Of a stretch of DNA of 64,000 nt, positions 44,393 to 53,221 are shown one piece after another. The stretch comes from Xylophilus rhododendri. GTDB taxonomy: Bacteria > Pseudomonadota > Gammaproteobacteria > Burkholderiales > Burkholderiaceae_C. Each line of letters begins with the position of its first letter. The first letter of the stretch is position 1. Under the pieces are notes generated by a model. It had not been told where the DNA came from, made no database searches, and saw only the letters and a list, made by a program, of their open reading frames with translations. The stretch is from NCBI RefSeq assembly GCF_009906855.1, contig NZ_CP047650.1:372001-436000 (forward strand), given 5' to 3'. The position numbers were made by a program, and so were the translations under genes.

Positions 44393-45385
44393 TCACTCGG
44401 CCTGCACGTTCGCGGCCTTGATCACCTTGTCCCACTTCACCATTTCGGACTGCAGCTGCTTCTGCAGCGATTCGGGAGTGACCTTGTCGGGCGACACGAT
44501 CTCGCTGCTCAGCTCGGCCAGGCGGGTCTTCACGTTGTCGTCCTGCAGCGCGGCGCGCAGGGCGGCGTTGATCTTGCCGATGTGCTCCTTGGGTGTGCCC
44601 TTGGCCACGTACATGCCGTGCCAGACCTTCACATCGAAACCCTTGAGGCCCTGCTCGTCCAGCGTCGGCAGGTTGGGAAAACTCGCCAGGCGCTGCGGCG
44701 TGGTCACGCCGAAGACCTTCACCCGGGTGCCGTCCTTGATCACCGGGCCGGTGGAGGTGGTCTGGTCGCAGAGCACATCCACCTGCCCGCCCATCAGGTC
44801 GTTGAGCGCGGGGCCGGCGCCCTTGTAGGGCACCTGCGTGGGGGTCACGCCGACCTGGCTGGTGAAGAGCAGCGCGCACAGCTGCGACACGGCGCCGATG
44901 CCGGCATGGGCCATCGACACCTTGTCGCCGTTCTTCTTCATATAGGCCAGCAGCTCCTGGAAGTTGGCCACCGGCAGGTCCTTGCGCGAGAGCAGGGTCA
45001 TCGGCACATCCATCACCTGGCCGATGTAGTCGAAGTCCTTGAGCGGATCGAATGTGAGCTTCTTGTAGAGCGCCGGCGCGGTCGCCATGCCCATGTGCTG
45101 GAAGAGCACGGTGTAGCCGTCCGGCTTGGAGCGCGCCACCCGTGCGCCGGCCAGGGTGCCGCCGGCGCCCACGGTGTTCTCCACCACCACCGTCTGGCCC
45201 AGCGACTTGCCCATGGGCACGGCCAGCACCCGCGCCACCACGTCGGTGGGGCCGCCGGCCGAATAGGGCACGACGAGGGTGACGGGTTTGTCGGGCCAGC
45301 TGCCCTGGGCCTGCGCGGGGGCCAGGCAGGTGGTGGCCGCGACGGCGATCAGGGCCAGGGCGGTGCGGATGCTCGTTTGTTTCAT
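44393..45385 (-). CDS. Bug-type tripartite tricarboxylate substrate-binding protein
   Basis: 330 residues. Signal peptide (TALALIAVAATTCLAPAQA), WPDKPVTLVVPYSAGGPTDVVARVL, GAGGTLAGARVARSKPDGYTVL, QVPYKGAGPALNDLMGGQVDV. Start ATG 45385 gives a normal signal peptide; upstream in-frame residues do not. It is the last gene of the MaoC, acyl-CoA dehydrogenase, CaiB operon, 37 bp after the CoA-transferase, and probably binds the acid that enters this pathway. Confidence 0.92.
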   Translation of the reverse strand: MKQTSIRTALALIAVAATTCLAPAQAQGSWPDKPVTLVVPYSAGGPTDVVARVLAVPMGKSLGQTVVVENTVGAGGTLAGARVARSKPDGYTVLFQHMGMATAPALYKKLTFDPLKDFDYIGQVMDVPMTLLSRKDLPVANFQELLAYMKKNGDKVSMAHAGIGAVSQLCALLFTSQVGVTPTQVPYKGAGPALNDLMGGQVDVLCDQTTSTGPVIKDGTRVKVFGVTTPQRLASFPNLPTLDEQGLKGFDVKVWHGMYVAKGTPKEHIGKINAALRAALQDDNVKTRLAELSSEIVSPDKVTPESLQKQLQSEMVKWDKVIKAANVQAE

Positions 45386-45422
45386 GCTCTTTGTCTCCTT
45401 GATGGTTCTTGTGGAAAACAGC

Positions 45423-46616
45423 TCAGGCGGCTTGCTGCGCCGCTGTCGGCCCGCACAGGGCATCGATGGCGGCCTCGTCCAGGCCGGCCTCGCGCAGCAG
45501 CGCCCGGCTATGTTGGCCGACATGCGGCACCGGGTCCATGCGGGCTTCCCAGCGGTCGCTGCGGCCGGGGGGCAGCAGGGCCGGGATGTCGCCGGCCGGG
45601 CTGCCCACCTGGCGCCAGCGCTGGCGCGCCGCCAGCTGCGGATGGGCCCAGAGCCCAGCCATGTCGTTCATGGTGGCGTTGGCGATGCCGGCCTCGTCCA
45701 GCCGGGCCAGCACCTGGGCGGTGGAGAGTTCACAGAACGCCCGCACGATGATGTCCCGCAGCGCCTCCCGGTTGGCGTTGCGCCTGGCATTGGCATCGAA
45801 GCGTTCGTCGCCGGCCAGCGCCGTATCCAGCAGCACGTGTTCGCAGAAGAGCTTCCATTCGCGCTCGTTCTGCAGGCCCAGCATCACCGTGCCGCCGTCG
45901 CCGGCCGGGAACGGTCCGTAGGGGTAGATGCTGGCGTGCGCCGCACCGGCACGCGGCGGCGGCGCGGCGCCATCGAAGGCGTAGTACATGGGAAAACCCA
46001 TCCACTCGGCCAGCGACTCCAGCATCGAGATGTCGATATGCGCACCCTCCCCCGTCGTGCCCCGGCGCAGCAGCGCGGCCAGGATGTTGGAGTAGGCGTA
46101 CATGCCGGCGGCGATGTCGGCGATGGAGTTGCCCGACTTGCAGGGCTGCTCCGCCGTGCCGGTGACCGAGAGGAATCCCGCCTCGCTCTGGATCAGCAGG
46201 TCGTAGGCCTTCTTGTCGCGGTAGGGCCCATCGGCGCCGTAGCCCGAGATGTCGCAGACGATGAGCCGCGGGAACTCGGCTTTCAGCGCCTCGTAGCCCA
46301 GGCCCATGCGGGCGGCCGCGCCCGGCGCCAGGTTCTGCACCAGCACATCGGCCTTGGCGATCAGGCAGCGCAAGGCGGCGATGGCCTCGGGCTGCTTCAG
46401 GTCCAGCGCCAGGCTTTCCTTGCTGCGGTTGGTCCAGACGAAATGCGATGCCTCGCCCTTAACCCGCTGGTCGTAGGCGCGGGCGAAGTCGCCGGCGCCG
46501 GGCCGCTCCACCTTGATCACCCGCGCGCCCAGGTCGGCCAGCTGGCGGGTGCAGAAAGGCGCGGCGATCGCATGTTCCAGCGAGACCACGGTGATGCCTT
46601 GCAGGGGCAGTGTCAT
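45423..46616 (-). CDS. CaiB/BaiF family III CoA-transferase
   Basis: 397 residues. Family III signature at the N-terminus (LQGITVVSLEHAIAAPFCTRQLADLGARVIKVE), NLAPGAAARMGLGYEAL, and the catalytic Asp region KKAYDLLIQSEAGFLSVTG. It transfers CoA from a donor such as succinyl-CoA to a carboxylic acid. AGGAGG stands 6 nt before ATG 46616. It starts 10 bp after the acyl-CoA dehydrogenase gene. With its neighbours it suggests activation of a dicarboxylate, then dehydrogenation and hydration. Confidence 0.92.
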   Translation of the reverse strand: MTLPLQGITVVSLEHAIAAPFCTRQLADLGARVIKVERPGAGDFARAYDQRVKGEASHFVWTNRSKESLALDLKQPEAIAALRCLIAKADVLVQNLAPGAAARMGLGYEALKAEFPRLIVCDISGYGADGPYRDKKAYDLLIQSEAGFLSVTGTAEQPCKSGNSIADIAAGMYAYSNILAALLRRGTTGEGAHIDISMLESLAEWMGFPMYYAFDGAAPPPRAGAAHASIYPYGPFPAGDGGTVMLGLQNEREWKLFCEHVLLDTALAGDERFDANARRNANREALRDIIVRAFCELSTAQVLARLDEAGIANATMNDMAGLWAHPQLAARQRWRQVGSPAGDIPALLPPGRSDRWEARMDPVPHVGQHSRALLREAGLDEAAIDALCGPTAAQQAA

Positions 46617-46626
46617 GTACAGCCTC

Positions 46627-47796
46627 CTAGAAGGAACGCGGCAGGCCCAGCACATGCTCGGCCACGTAGCTCAGGATCAGGTTGGTGGAGATGGGCGCCA
46701 CCTGGTAGAGCCGGGTCTCGCGGAACTTGCGCTCCACGTCGTATTCGTTGGCGAAGCCGAAGCCGCCGTGGAACTGGATGCAGGCATTGGCCGCCTCCCA
46801 GCTGGCCTTGGCCGCCAGGTACTTGGCCATGTTGGCCTGGGCGCCGCAGGGCTGGTGGGCGTCGAACAGGCGGCAGGCCTCCCAGCGCATCAGGTTGGCC
46901 GCCTCCACCTCGATGTGGGCCTCGGCGATGGGGAACTGCACGCCCTGGTTCTGGCCGATGGGGCGGCCGAAGACCACCCGCTCCTTCACGTACTTCGTCA
47001 CCCGGTCGATGAACCAGTAGCCGTCGCCTATGCATTCGGCGGCGATCAGGGTGCGCTCGGCGTTCAGGCCGTCGAGGATGTACCTGAAGCCCTTGCCCTC
47101 CTCGCCGATCAGGTTCTCCGCCGGGATCTCCAGGTTCTCGAAGAAGAGTTCGTTGGTCTCGTGGTTGACCATGTTGGGGATGGGCCGCACCGTCATGCCG
47201 GTCTTCTCGGCCTCGCGCAGGTCGACCATGAAGATGGACATGCCCTCGGACTTCTTCGTCACCTCGGCCAGCGGCGTGGTGCGGGCCAGCAGGATCATCC
47301 AGTCGGAATGCTGCACCCGGCTGATCCAGACCTTCTGGCCGTTGACGACGTATTTGTCGCCCTTCTTCACCGCGGTGGTCTTGATTTTGGTGGTGTCGGT
47401 GCCGGTCGTGGGCTCGGTCACGCCCATGGACTGCAGCCGCCATTCGCCGCTGGCGATGCGCGGCAGGTAGAACTGCTTCTGCTGCTCCGAGCCGTGGCGC
47501 AGCAAGGTGTTCATGTTGTACATCTGGCCGTGGCAGGCGCCGGAGTTGCCGCCGCTGCGGTTGATCTCCTCCATCACCACCGAGGCTTCGGCCAGGCCCA
47601 GGCCGGAGCCGCCGTATTGCTCGGGGATCAGGGTGGCCATCCAGCCGGCCTGGGTGAGGGCATCGACGAACTCAGCGGGATAGCCGCGTTTCTCGTCGAC
47701 CTTGCGGTGGTATTCGTCGGGGAAACGGGCGCAGAGGTCGCGCACCGCGTCGCGGATGTCGGCGTACGGGTCTTCGGTGGTCGTGGTCTTGGTCAT
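46627..47796 (-). CDS. Acyl-CoA dehydrogenase
   Basis: 389 residues. FAD-dependent: GYPAEFVDALTQAGWMATLIPEQYGGSGLGL in the N-terminal helical domain, MGVTEPTTGTDTTKIKT for FAD and substrate, VVNGQKVWISR in the middle beta domain, and FHGGFGFANEYDVERKFRETRL at the C-terminus. It introduces a double bond next to a CoA thioester and passes electrons to ETF. The gene is 14 bp after the MaoC-type gene and 10 bp before the CaiB gene, a tight operon. Confidence 0.93.
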   Translation of the reverse strand: MTKTTTTEDPYADIRDAVRDLCARFPDEYHRKVDEKRGYPAEFVDALTQAGWMATLIPEQYGGSGLGLAEASVVMEEINRSGGNSGACHGQMYNMNTLLRHGSEQQKQFYLPRIASGEWRLQSMGVTEPTTGTDTTKIKTTAVKKGDKYVVNGQKVWISRVQHSDWMILLARTTPLAEVTKKSEGMSIFMVDLREAEKTGMTVRPIPNMVNHETNELFFENLEIPAENLIGEEGKGFRYILDGLNAERTLIAAECIGDGYWFIDRVTKYVKERVVFGRPIGQNQGVQFPIAEAHIEVEAANLMRWEACRLFDAHQPCGAQANMAKYLAAKASWEAANACIQFHGGFGFANEYDVERKFRETRLYQVAPISTNLILSYVAEHVLGLPRSF

Positions 47797-47810
47797 GGGA
47801 ATCCGGATGC

Positions 47811-48719
47811 TCAGGCGAAAGTGGCCGTGGCCTGCATGGTGAGAAAGCCTTGGTGGTCCTGGCCCCAGAGGCGCACGGTGCGGCCGTCGTCCGAAGGCTG
47901 GCCGTTCACCGCGAAGGGGTGGATGTCGAAGGTGGGCCGCACGGCGCGGAAGTCGAAGCCCAGCAGGCGCCGGCCGGGCGCATGGCGGTGCAGCAGGTCG
48001 ACCAGCAGGGTGGCGATCAGCGGGCCGTGCACGATCAGGCCGGGGTAGCCCTCGACCCCGGTGACATAGCTGCGGTCGTAGTGGATGCGGTGGCCGTTGA
48101 AGGTGAGCGCCGAATAGCGGAACAGCATCACCGGATCGGCGCTCAGGCCGCGCCGCCAGGCGGCGCCAGTCTCGGCGGGCGTGGGTGGGGGCGCGGTCTC
48201 GCCGGGCTGGGCGGCGGCGCGGTAGACGATGTCGTGCTCCTCGCTCAGCGCCAGGCCCTGCGGGTTGTGCACCTCGTGGCCGACGGTGACGAACATCAGC
48301 TCGCCGCTGCGGCCGGCCTTGTGCGCCACCGACAGGATGCGCGAGCGCCGTTCCACCGCCTGGCCGAGGCGCAAGGGGTTGTCGGCCTGCCACTTCAGCC
48401 GGCCGCCGGCCCACATGCGGCGCGGCAGGGGCACCGGCGGCAGGAAACCGCCGCGGCGGGCATGGCCGTCCTCGCCCAGTTCGTCCTGGCGGTGCTGGGG
48501 CAGGAAGTAGAGCCAGTGCCACAGCGGGGGCAGCTCGGCCGCGGGGTCTTGCGCGAGGAAGGCGCCGTCTTCCCGGTCCAGCGTGGCGGCCAGGCCGGTG
48601 ACGGGAAAGGCGGTGATCAGATCGCTGGCGGTTTCGGCGCGGCCGGCCCAGCTCTTGAGGTGTTCGATCGTGGCCGTGTCCAGCACGGCGGCGGATGCGC
48701 TTGTGGCGAGGGTATTCAT
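47811..48719 (-). CDS. MaoC/HTD2-type acyl-CoA hydratase (mesaconyl-C4-CoA hydratase-like)
   Basis: 302 residues from ATG 48719. Two hot-dog halves. The N-terminal FAS1-like part contains LPPLWHWLYFLPQHRQDELGEDGH; the C-terminal part has the catalytic pattern YSALTFNGHRIHYDRSYVTGVEGYPGLIVHGPL with Asp/His. This arrangement is typical of HTD2/mesaconyl-C4-CoA or itaconyl-CoA hydratase proteins. First gene of a four-gene operon read to 44393 and divergent from a LysR gene 105 bp away, so LysR control is likely. Confidence 0.85.
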   Translation of the reverse strand: MNTLATSASAAVLDTATIEHLKSWAGRAETASDLITAFPVTGLAATLDREDGAFLAQDPAAELPPLWHWLYFLPQHRQDELGEDGHARRGGFLPPVPLPRRMWAGGRLKWQADNPLRLGQAVERRSRILSVAHKAGRSGELMFVTVGHEVHNPQGLALSEEHDIVYRAAAQPGETAPPPTPAETGAAWRRGLSADPVMLFRYSALTFNGHRIHYDRSYVTGVEGYPGLIVHGPLIATLLVDLLHRHAPGRRLLGFDFRAVRPTFDIHPFAVNGQPSDDGRTVRLWGQDHQGFLTMQATATFA

Positions 48720-48824
48720 GAAGCCATGGTCCGCCCTGCCCCGCGCGCGCACAATCTGCGATTTCCCGAGCGAGCCTTCGCCAAATCAAGAGGCAGCCGC
48801 AGGCAAACCCTCTTGCCCCCGCCC

Positions 48825-49730
48825 ATGAACTTCGACCTGCGCGACCTGCGCCTCTACATCGCCGCGGCCGAACTCGGCAGCCTGACCCGTGCGGCCGAGC
48901 GGCTGCACCTGTCGCTGGCCGCGGCCAGCGCGCGCATCAGGCAGCTGGAGGACCAGGCCGGCGTGGCCCTGCTGCAGCGCGAGCCGCGCGGCGTGCGGCT
49001 GCTGCCGGCCGGCGTGGTGCTGCTGCACCATGCCCGCGCCATGCTGCGCCAGACCGAGCAGCTGCGCGCCGAACTCGGCGAATACGGCGGCGGCGCACGC
49101 GGCCACCTGCGGGTGCTGGCCAACACCACGGCGGTGAGCGACTTCCTGCCGGAGATCCTGCCGGGCTTTCTGCGCGGCAACCCCGGCATCAATGTGGACC
49201 TTCAGGAAAAACCGAACACGGTGATACCGCGCGGTGTGCTCGACGAGAGCGCCGACATCGGCATCGTCGCCGGCCAGGTGGACACCCTGGGCCTGGAGCA
49301 GATCCACTTCAGCACCGACCGGCTGGTGCTGGTGACGCCGCTGCGCCACCGCTTCGCCAGGCGCAAGTCGGTGGCCTTCGCCGAGACCCTGGACGAGGAC
49401 ACCGTGGGCATGCAACAGGGCAGCACCCTGCACGCCTTCCTGGCCGGCATCGCCGATGGCCTGGGCCGGCGGCAGAAGCTGCGGCTGCAGCTGGGCAGCT
49501 TCGATGCCATGTGCCGGATGATCTCGGGCGGCGTGGCGATCGGCGTGCTGCCGGAATCCACCGCCCTGCGCCACCGGGATGCGCTGGGGCTGGCGCTGGT
49601 GCCGCTGTCGGATCCGTGGTGCGTGCGGGAACGCTATCTGCTCACCCGCGACCGGGCGCGGCTGGCGCCCTACGGCCGCGAGCTGATCGCGGCGGTCTGC
49701 CGGCATTTCGGCACGCCGGCTCCAGCCTGA
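48825..49730 (+). CDS. LysR family regulator
   Basis: 301 residues. Helix-turn-helix LRDLRLYIAAAELGSLTRAAERLHLSLAAASARIRQLEDQAGVALLQREPRG (recognisable in segments) and a two-lobe effector domain with TVGMQQGSTLHAFL and SGGVAIGVLPES. Similar in style to the CysB/AbgR-like LysR members that control organic acid catabolism. Divergent to the MaoC-ACAD-CaiB-Bug operon and its probable regulator. Confidence 0.9.
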   Translation: MNFDLRDLRLYIAAAELGSLTRAAERLHLSLAAASARIRQLEDQAGVALLQREPRGVRLLPAGVVLLHHARAMLRQTEQLRAELGEYGGGARGHLRVLANTTAVSDFLPEILPGFLRGNPGINVDLQEKPNTVIPRGVLDESADIGIVAGQVDTLGLEQIHFSTDRLVLVTPLRHRFARRKSVAFAETLDEDTVGMQQGSTLHAFLAGIADGLGRRQKLRLQLGSFDAMCRMISGGVAIGVLPESTALRHRDALGLALVPLSDPWCVRERYLLTRDRARLAPYGRELIAAVCRHFGTPAPA

Positions 49731-49731
49731 T

Positions 49732-50097
49732 TCAACGCGGGCCCTGCACGCCCAGGGACTTCATGTCGGTGATCCAGCCGGCCAGATCGCGCGCCACCCG
49801 CTCGGTCACGCCATCGACGTATTCGCCGGTGCTGCGGGTGCCGGGGTTGTCCAGCGCGTACTGGCCGGCCAGGGCCAGGCGTTTTTTCTGGCAGAGGGTC
49901 AGGGCCTTGTCGGCGGCGTGGCGGGGATTGCCCACCTTGGAGAAATTGTCCGGCAAGGAAAGCGCGGCGCAGACCCGGTATCGCTCGGCCGCGGCGCGCA
50001 GGCCCTCGCTGTCGGCGGCCGTGGGGTTCAGGGCGGCCGAGGCGCAGAAGCAATAAAGGAGCGGGACCAGGCCGAAGCCGGCGAGCCGTGGTTTCAT
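49732..50097 (-). CDS. Small exported protein of unknown function
   Basis: 121 residues from ATG 50097. Signal peptide KPRLAGFGLVPLLYCFCASA. The mature part is charged and helical, with two cysteines (YRVCAALSL, LTLCQKKRLALAGQYAL) that may pair. I do not recognise a family. It stands convergent to the LysR gene, with one base between their ends, and divergent from the metal-efflux operon. Confidence 0.55.
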   Translation of the reverse strand: MKPRLAGFGLVPLLYCFCASAALNPTAADSEGLRAAAERYRVCAALSLPDNFSKVGNPRHAADKALTLCQKKRLALAGQYALDNPGTRSTGEYVDGVTERVARDLAGWITDMKSLGVQGPR

Positions 50098-50213
50098 GGA
50101 GAGGGCAAGGCCGAAGAACACGTGTCCATCACTCTAACAAGACGGCACTCCATCCCTGTGGATCATCCTGCCGAAACCTGCGGGCTTTGGCGGACTTGCT
50201 ACATTCCCGCCCC

Positions 50214-50606
50214 ATGTCGTTCCGCTGGGCCCTGATCGTGATGCTGCTTCTGCTGCCGCTGCAGTGGGGATTGGCGCAGGCGCACGATGCGGCGGAGGAG
50301 ATCGCCGCGCTGGCCGTGGCCGCCGCCTCCGGCGAGGCATCGGAGCAGGCCCTCACCGCCGAGGGCGCGGCCCATGCGCAAGAGCCGGACGGCATCTGCC
50401 AGTTCCACGACCTGGCCCACAGCCTGGCCCTGGCGCCGGTCGGAGCCGGCGGCCGGGCCTGGGCGGCGTTGCCCGCCGCGCGCGTCAGCGGCACGGCCGC
50501 CGCTCGCCTGGCCGCGGGCCCGCCGGCCGATATCGACCGGCCCAAGTGGCCGAACCACGGTTCTTCCGTGGTGGAAGCCCCGGCAGCGCGCACCGTCCTC
50601 GGCTGA
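50214..50606 (+). CDS. CzcI-like small periplasmic protein
   Basis: 130 residues. Signal peptide (WALIVMLLLLPLQWGLAQA). The mature part is Ala-rich with His and one Cys (ICQFHDLAHS) and ends with PPADIDRPKWPNHG, which resembles the tail of CzcI proteins that precede czcCBA in Cupriavidus and relatives. Its place directly upstream of a CzcC homologue supports this. CzcI is thought to modulate the efflux system; the assignment here rests mostly on context. Confidence 0.55.
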   Translation: MSFRWALIVMLLLLPLQWGLAQAHDAAEEIAALAVAAASGEASEQALTAEGAAHAQEPDGICQFHDLAHSLALAPVGAGGRAWAALPAARVSGTAAARLAAGPPADIDRPKWPNHGSSVVEAPAARTVLG

Positions 50607-50661
50607 GGACCGCCGCCGCGCCGCGGCCCACCGAAGTCTTGTCGAACTTCGGAGTCTTCTT

Positions 50662-51963
50662 TTGTCCCATCCCCGTCATCCGGGGCGTGTCCGCCTGCGC
50701 CGTGCCAGCGCTGTTTCGGCCGCCCTGATTCTTTTGTTTGCCTGCGCGCCGTCCTGGGCGCAGGACGAGGCCGGCTTCGCCCTGGGCCTGGACACCGCCA
50801 TCGCCCGCGCGCTGGACCGCAATCCCGAGATCGCCGCCGCGCGGCACGAGCAGCAGGCCAGCGAAGGCGCGCTGCTGCAGGCCGGCCTGCGGCCCAATCC
50901 CGAGATCTCCGCGCTGGAGGAAGACCTGCGGCGCGGCCGCCGCACCACCACGCTGCAGCTGAGCCAGCCGCTGGAGCTGGGCGGCAAGCGCCAGGCGCGC
51001 ACCAGCGCCGCCGGGCTGCGCCGCGACCAGGCGGTGTGGGCGCTGCAGCAGATGCGCGCCGATGTGCGTGCCGCCGTCGCCGTGCAGTTCATCGAGCTGC
51101 TGGCCGCCCAGCAAAGGCTGCGGCTGGCGGCCGATTCGGTCGCCCTGGCCGAGAGCGCCAGCCGCGCCGCGCGCCAGCGGGTGGCGGCCGGCAAGGTGTC
51201 GCCGGTGGAGGAGACCCGCGCCCAGGTGGCCGAGGCGGCCGCGCGGGTCGAATCGCTGCAGGCCGAGGGCGGCTTGCGTATCGCGCGCCAGCGGCTGGCG
51301 GCGCTGTGGGGCGACATGCCGAATGCGGCGAGCGCCCCCCTGAGCGCCGCCGGCCGCCTGACCCTGCCGCCGGCCACCCTGGCCGATGCATCGCTGCAGG
51401 ACCGGCTGGCCGATGCGCCCCTGCTGGCCCAGGCGCGTATCGAGCTGGACCGCCGCCGCGCCCTGGTGCAGGTCGAGACCGCCGCCCGGGTGCCCAACGT
51501 CTCGGTGAGCGTGGGCGCCAAGCGCCTGCAGGAAGCCGGCGTGACGCAGGCCGTCGTCGGCTTCTCGATGCCACTGCCGGTGTTCGACCGCAACCAGGGC
51601 AACCTGGCCGAGGCCCTGCGCCGCGAGGACAAGGCACACGACGAACTCGATGCCGCCACCCTGCGCCTGGCCACCGAGCTGGGCCAGGCCCAGGAAAGGC
51701 TGCGCTCGGCACGCGCCGAGGCCCGCACGCTGGAACGCGACGCCCTGCCCGGCGCCCGCCTGGCCTACGACGCGGCCGCGCGCGGTTTCGCGCTCGGCAA
51801 GTTCAGCTTTCTCGAAGCCCTGGACGCTCAGCGCAGCTGGTTCCAGGTGCAGGCCCAGGCACAGCGCGCGCTGGCCGAAAGCCTGCGCGCCGCCACCGAA
51901 ATCGAACGGCTGCTCGGCGTGTCCGAGGAGCGCTCCGAACTCTCCAACGTCCTGCTGCCCTGA
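50662..51963 (+). CDS. czcC: CzcC-type outer-membrane efflux protein
   Basis: 433 residues with a TTG start at 50662, chosen because GGAG lies 7 nt upstream and the signal peptide (ASAVSAALILLFACAPSWA) follows. TolC-family helical repeats: LDTAIARALDRNPEIAAARHE, AGLRPNPEISALEEDL, LSQPLELGGKRQAR, and the second repeat RLEEARVAR-like with VGFSMPLPVFDRNQGNLAEA, which is typical of CzcC. It forms the outer-membrane channel for CzcAB. No ATG fits the N-terminus in this frame. Confidence 0.88.
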   Translation: MSHPRHPGRVRLRRASAVSAALILLFACAPSWAQDEAGFALGLDTAIARALDRNPEIAAARHEQQASEGALLQAGLRPNPEISALEEDLRRGRRTTTLQLSQPLELGGKRQARTSAAGLRRDQAVWALQQMRADVRAAVAVQFIELLAAQQRLRLAADSVALAESASRAARQRVAAGKVSPVEETRAQVAEAAARVESLQAEGGLRIARQRLAALWGDMPNAASAPLSAAGRLTLPPATLADASLQDRLADAPLLAQARIELDRRRALVQVETAARVPNVSVSVGAKRLQEAGVTQAVVGFSMPLPVFDRNQGNLAEALRREDKAHDELDAATLRLATELGQAQERLRSARAEARTLERDALPGARLAYDAAARGFALGKFSFLEALDAQRSWFQVQAQAQRALAESLRAATEIERLLGVSEERSELSNVLLP

Positions 51964-51977
51964 GCCACGGAGACACC

Positions 51978-53213
51978 ATGCCTTTGCTTTTTTCCCGCAT
52001 CCTGCAGGCTCCGCGCGCCCGGCGCCAGGCGCTCGTCCTACTGCTGATCCTGCTGCTCACGGCCGTGGCCGCCGTGCTCATCCTGCGCACCGGCACGCCG
52101 GGCGCCGAGCACGAAGAAGAACACCCGGCCGGTGAAAACCACCAGGAGCACCAGGACGAGCCGCATGCCGGCGAGACGCCCGGCCTGATCGCCCTGCCCG
52201 ATGCCCAGCTCGCCGCCGCCGGCATCACCCTGGCCAGCGCCGGCCCGGCACGCATCGCCAGCAGCCTGCAGCTGCCCGGCGAGATCCGTTTCGACGAAGA
52301 CCGCACCGCCCATGTCGTGCCCCGGGTGGCCGGCGTGGTCGACAGCGTGGGCGTTCAGCTCGGCCAGCAGGTGAAGAAGGGCCAGGTGCTGGCGGTGCTG
52401 TCGAGCACCACGCTCTCGGAACTGCGCAGCGAGCTGCTGGCGGCCAGCCAGCGCGCCGCCCTGGCCCGCACCACGGCCGAACGCGAGGAGCGGCTCTGGC
52501 GCGACCGCATCTCCGCCGAGCAGGACTATCTGCAGGCCCGCCAGGCGCGGCAGGAGGCCGATATCGCCGTCGCCAACATCAGCCAGAAGCTGCGCGCCCT
52601 GGGCGCCGCCACCTCGGGCGCTGCCGGCCAGCTGGCGCGCTACGAGCTGCGTGCGCCATTCGACGCCATGGTGGTGGAGAAGCATCTGGCACTCGGCGAA
52701 TCGGTGCGCGAGGACGCCAATGTCTTCACCCTCTCCGATCTCTCCCATGTCTGGGCCGAGATCGCCGTGCCCGCCAGCCAGCTCGGTGTGGTGCGGGTGG
52801 GCGAGCCGGTGACCGTGCGCGCCACCTCCTTCGACCAGAGCGCCCGCGGCAGCATCGCCTATGTGGGATCGCTGCTCGGCGAGCAGACACGCACGGCGGT
52901 CGCCCGCGTCACCCTGTCCAACCCGCAGCTGGCCTGGCGGCCCGGGCTGTTCGTGACGGTGGAGCTGGAGCAGTCCGCCGCCGAGGTGGCGGTGAGCGTG
53001 CCCAGCGAGTCCCTGCAGACGGCGGACGGCCGCAGCCTGGTCTTCGAGAAGGTCGAGGGCGGCTTCATGCCGCGCCCGGTCACGCCCGGGCGCAGCGGCG
53101 GCGGGCGCACCGAGATCGTCCAGGGCCTGGCCGCCGGCACCCAGCTGGCCGGCGCCGGCAGCTTCGTGGTGAAGGCGCAGCAGGGCAAGGGCTCGGCTTC
53201 GCACGGGCACTAG
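51978..53213 (+). CDS. czcB: CzcB-type periplasmic adaptor (membrane fusion protein)
   Basis: 411 residues. One N-terminal membrane anchor (ALVLLLILLLTAVAAVLIL), then a His/Glu-rich stretch at about 45-63 (EHEEEHPAGENHQEHQDEP) that probably binds metal ions in the periplasm. The barrel and lipoyl parts follow (VVPRVAGVVDSVGVQLGQQVKKGQVLAVLSS), a helical hairpin and a beta-barrel (YELRAPFDAMVVEKHLALGESV). It links CzcA to CzcC. Start ATG 51978 lies 14 bp after the czcC stop; the czcA start is 8 bp after its stop. Confidence 0.9.
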   Translation: MPLLFSRILQAPRARRQALVLLLILLLTAVAAVLILRTGTPGAEHEEEHPAGENHQEHQDEPHAGETPGLIALPDAQLAAAGITLASAGPARIASSLQLPGEIRFDEDRTAHVVPRVAGVVDSVGVQLGQQVKKGQVLAVLSSTTLSELRSELLAASQRAALARTTAEREERLWRDRISAEQDYLQARQARQEADIAVANISQKLRALGAATSGAAGQLARYELRAPFDAMVVEKHLALGESVREDANVFTLSDLSHVWAEIAVPASQLGVVRVGEPVTVRATSFDQSARGSIAYVGSLLGEQTRTAVARVTLSNPQLAWRPGLFVTVELEQSAAEVAVSVPSESLQTADGRSLVFEKVEGGFMPRPVTPGRSGGGRTEIVQGLAAGTQLAGAGSFVVKAQQGKGSASHGH

Positions 53214-53221
53214 GAGGCGGC

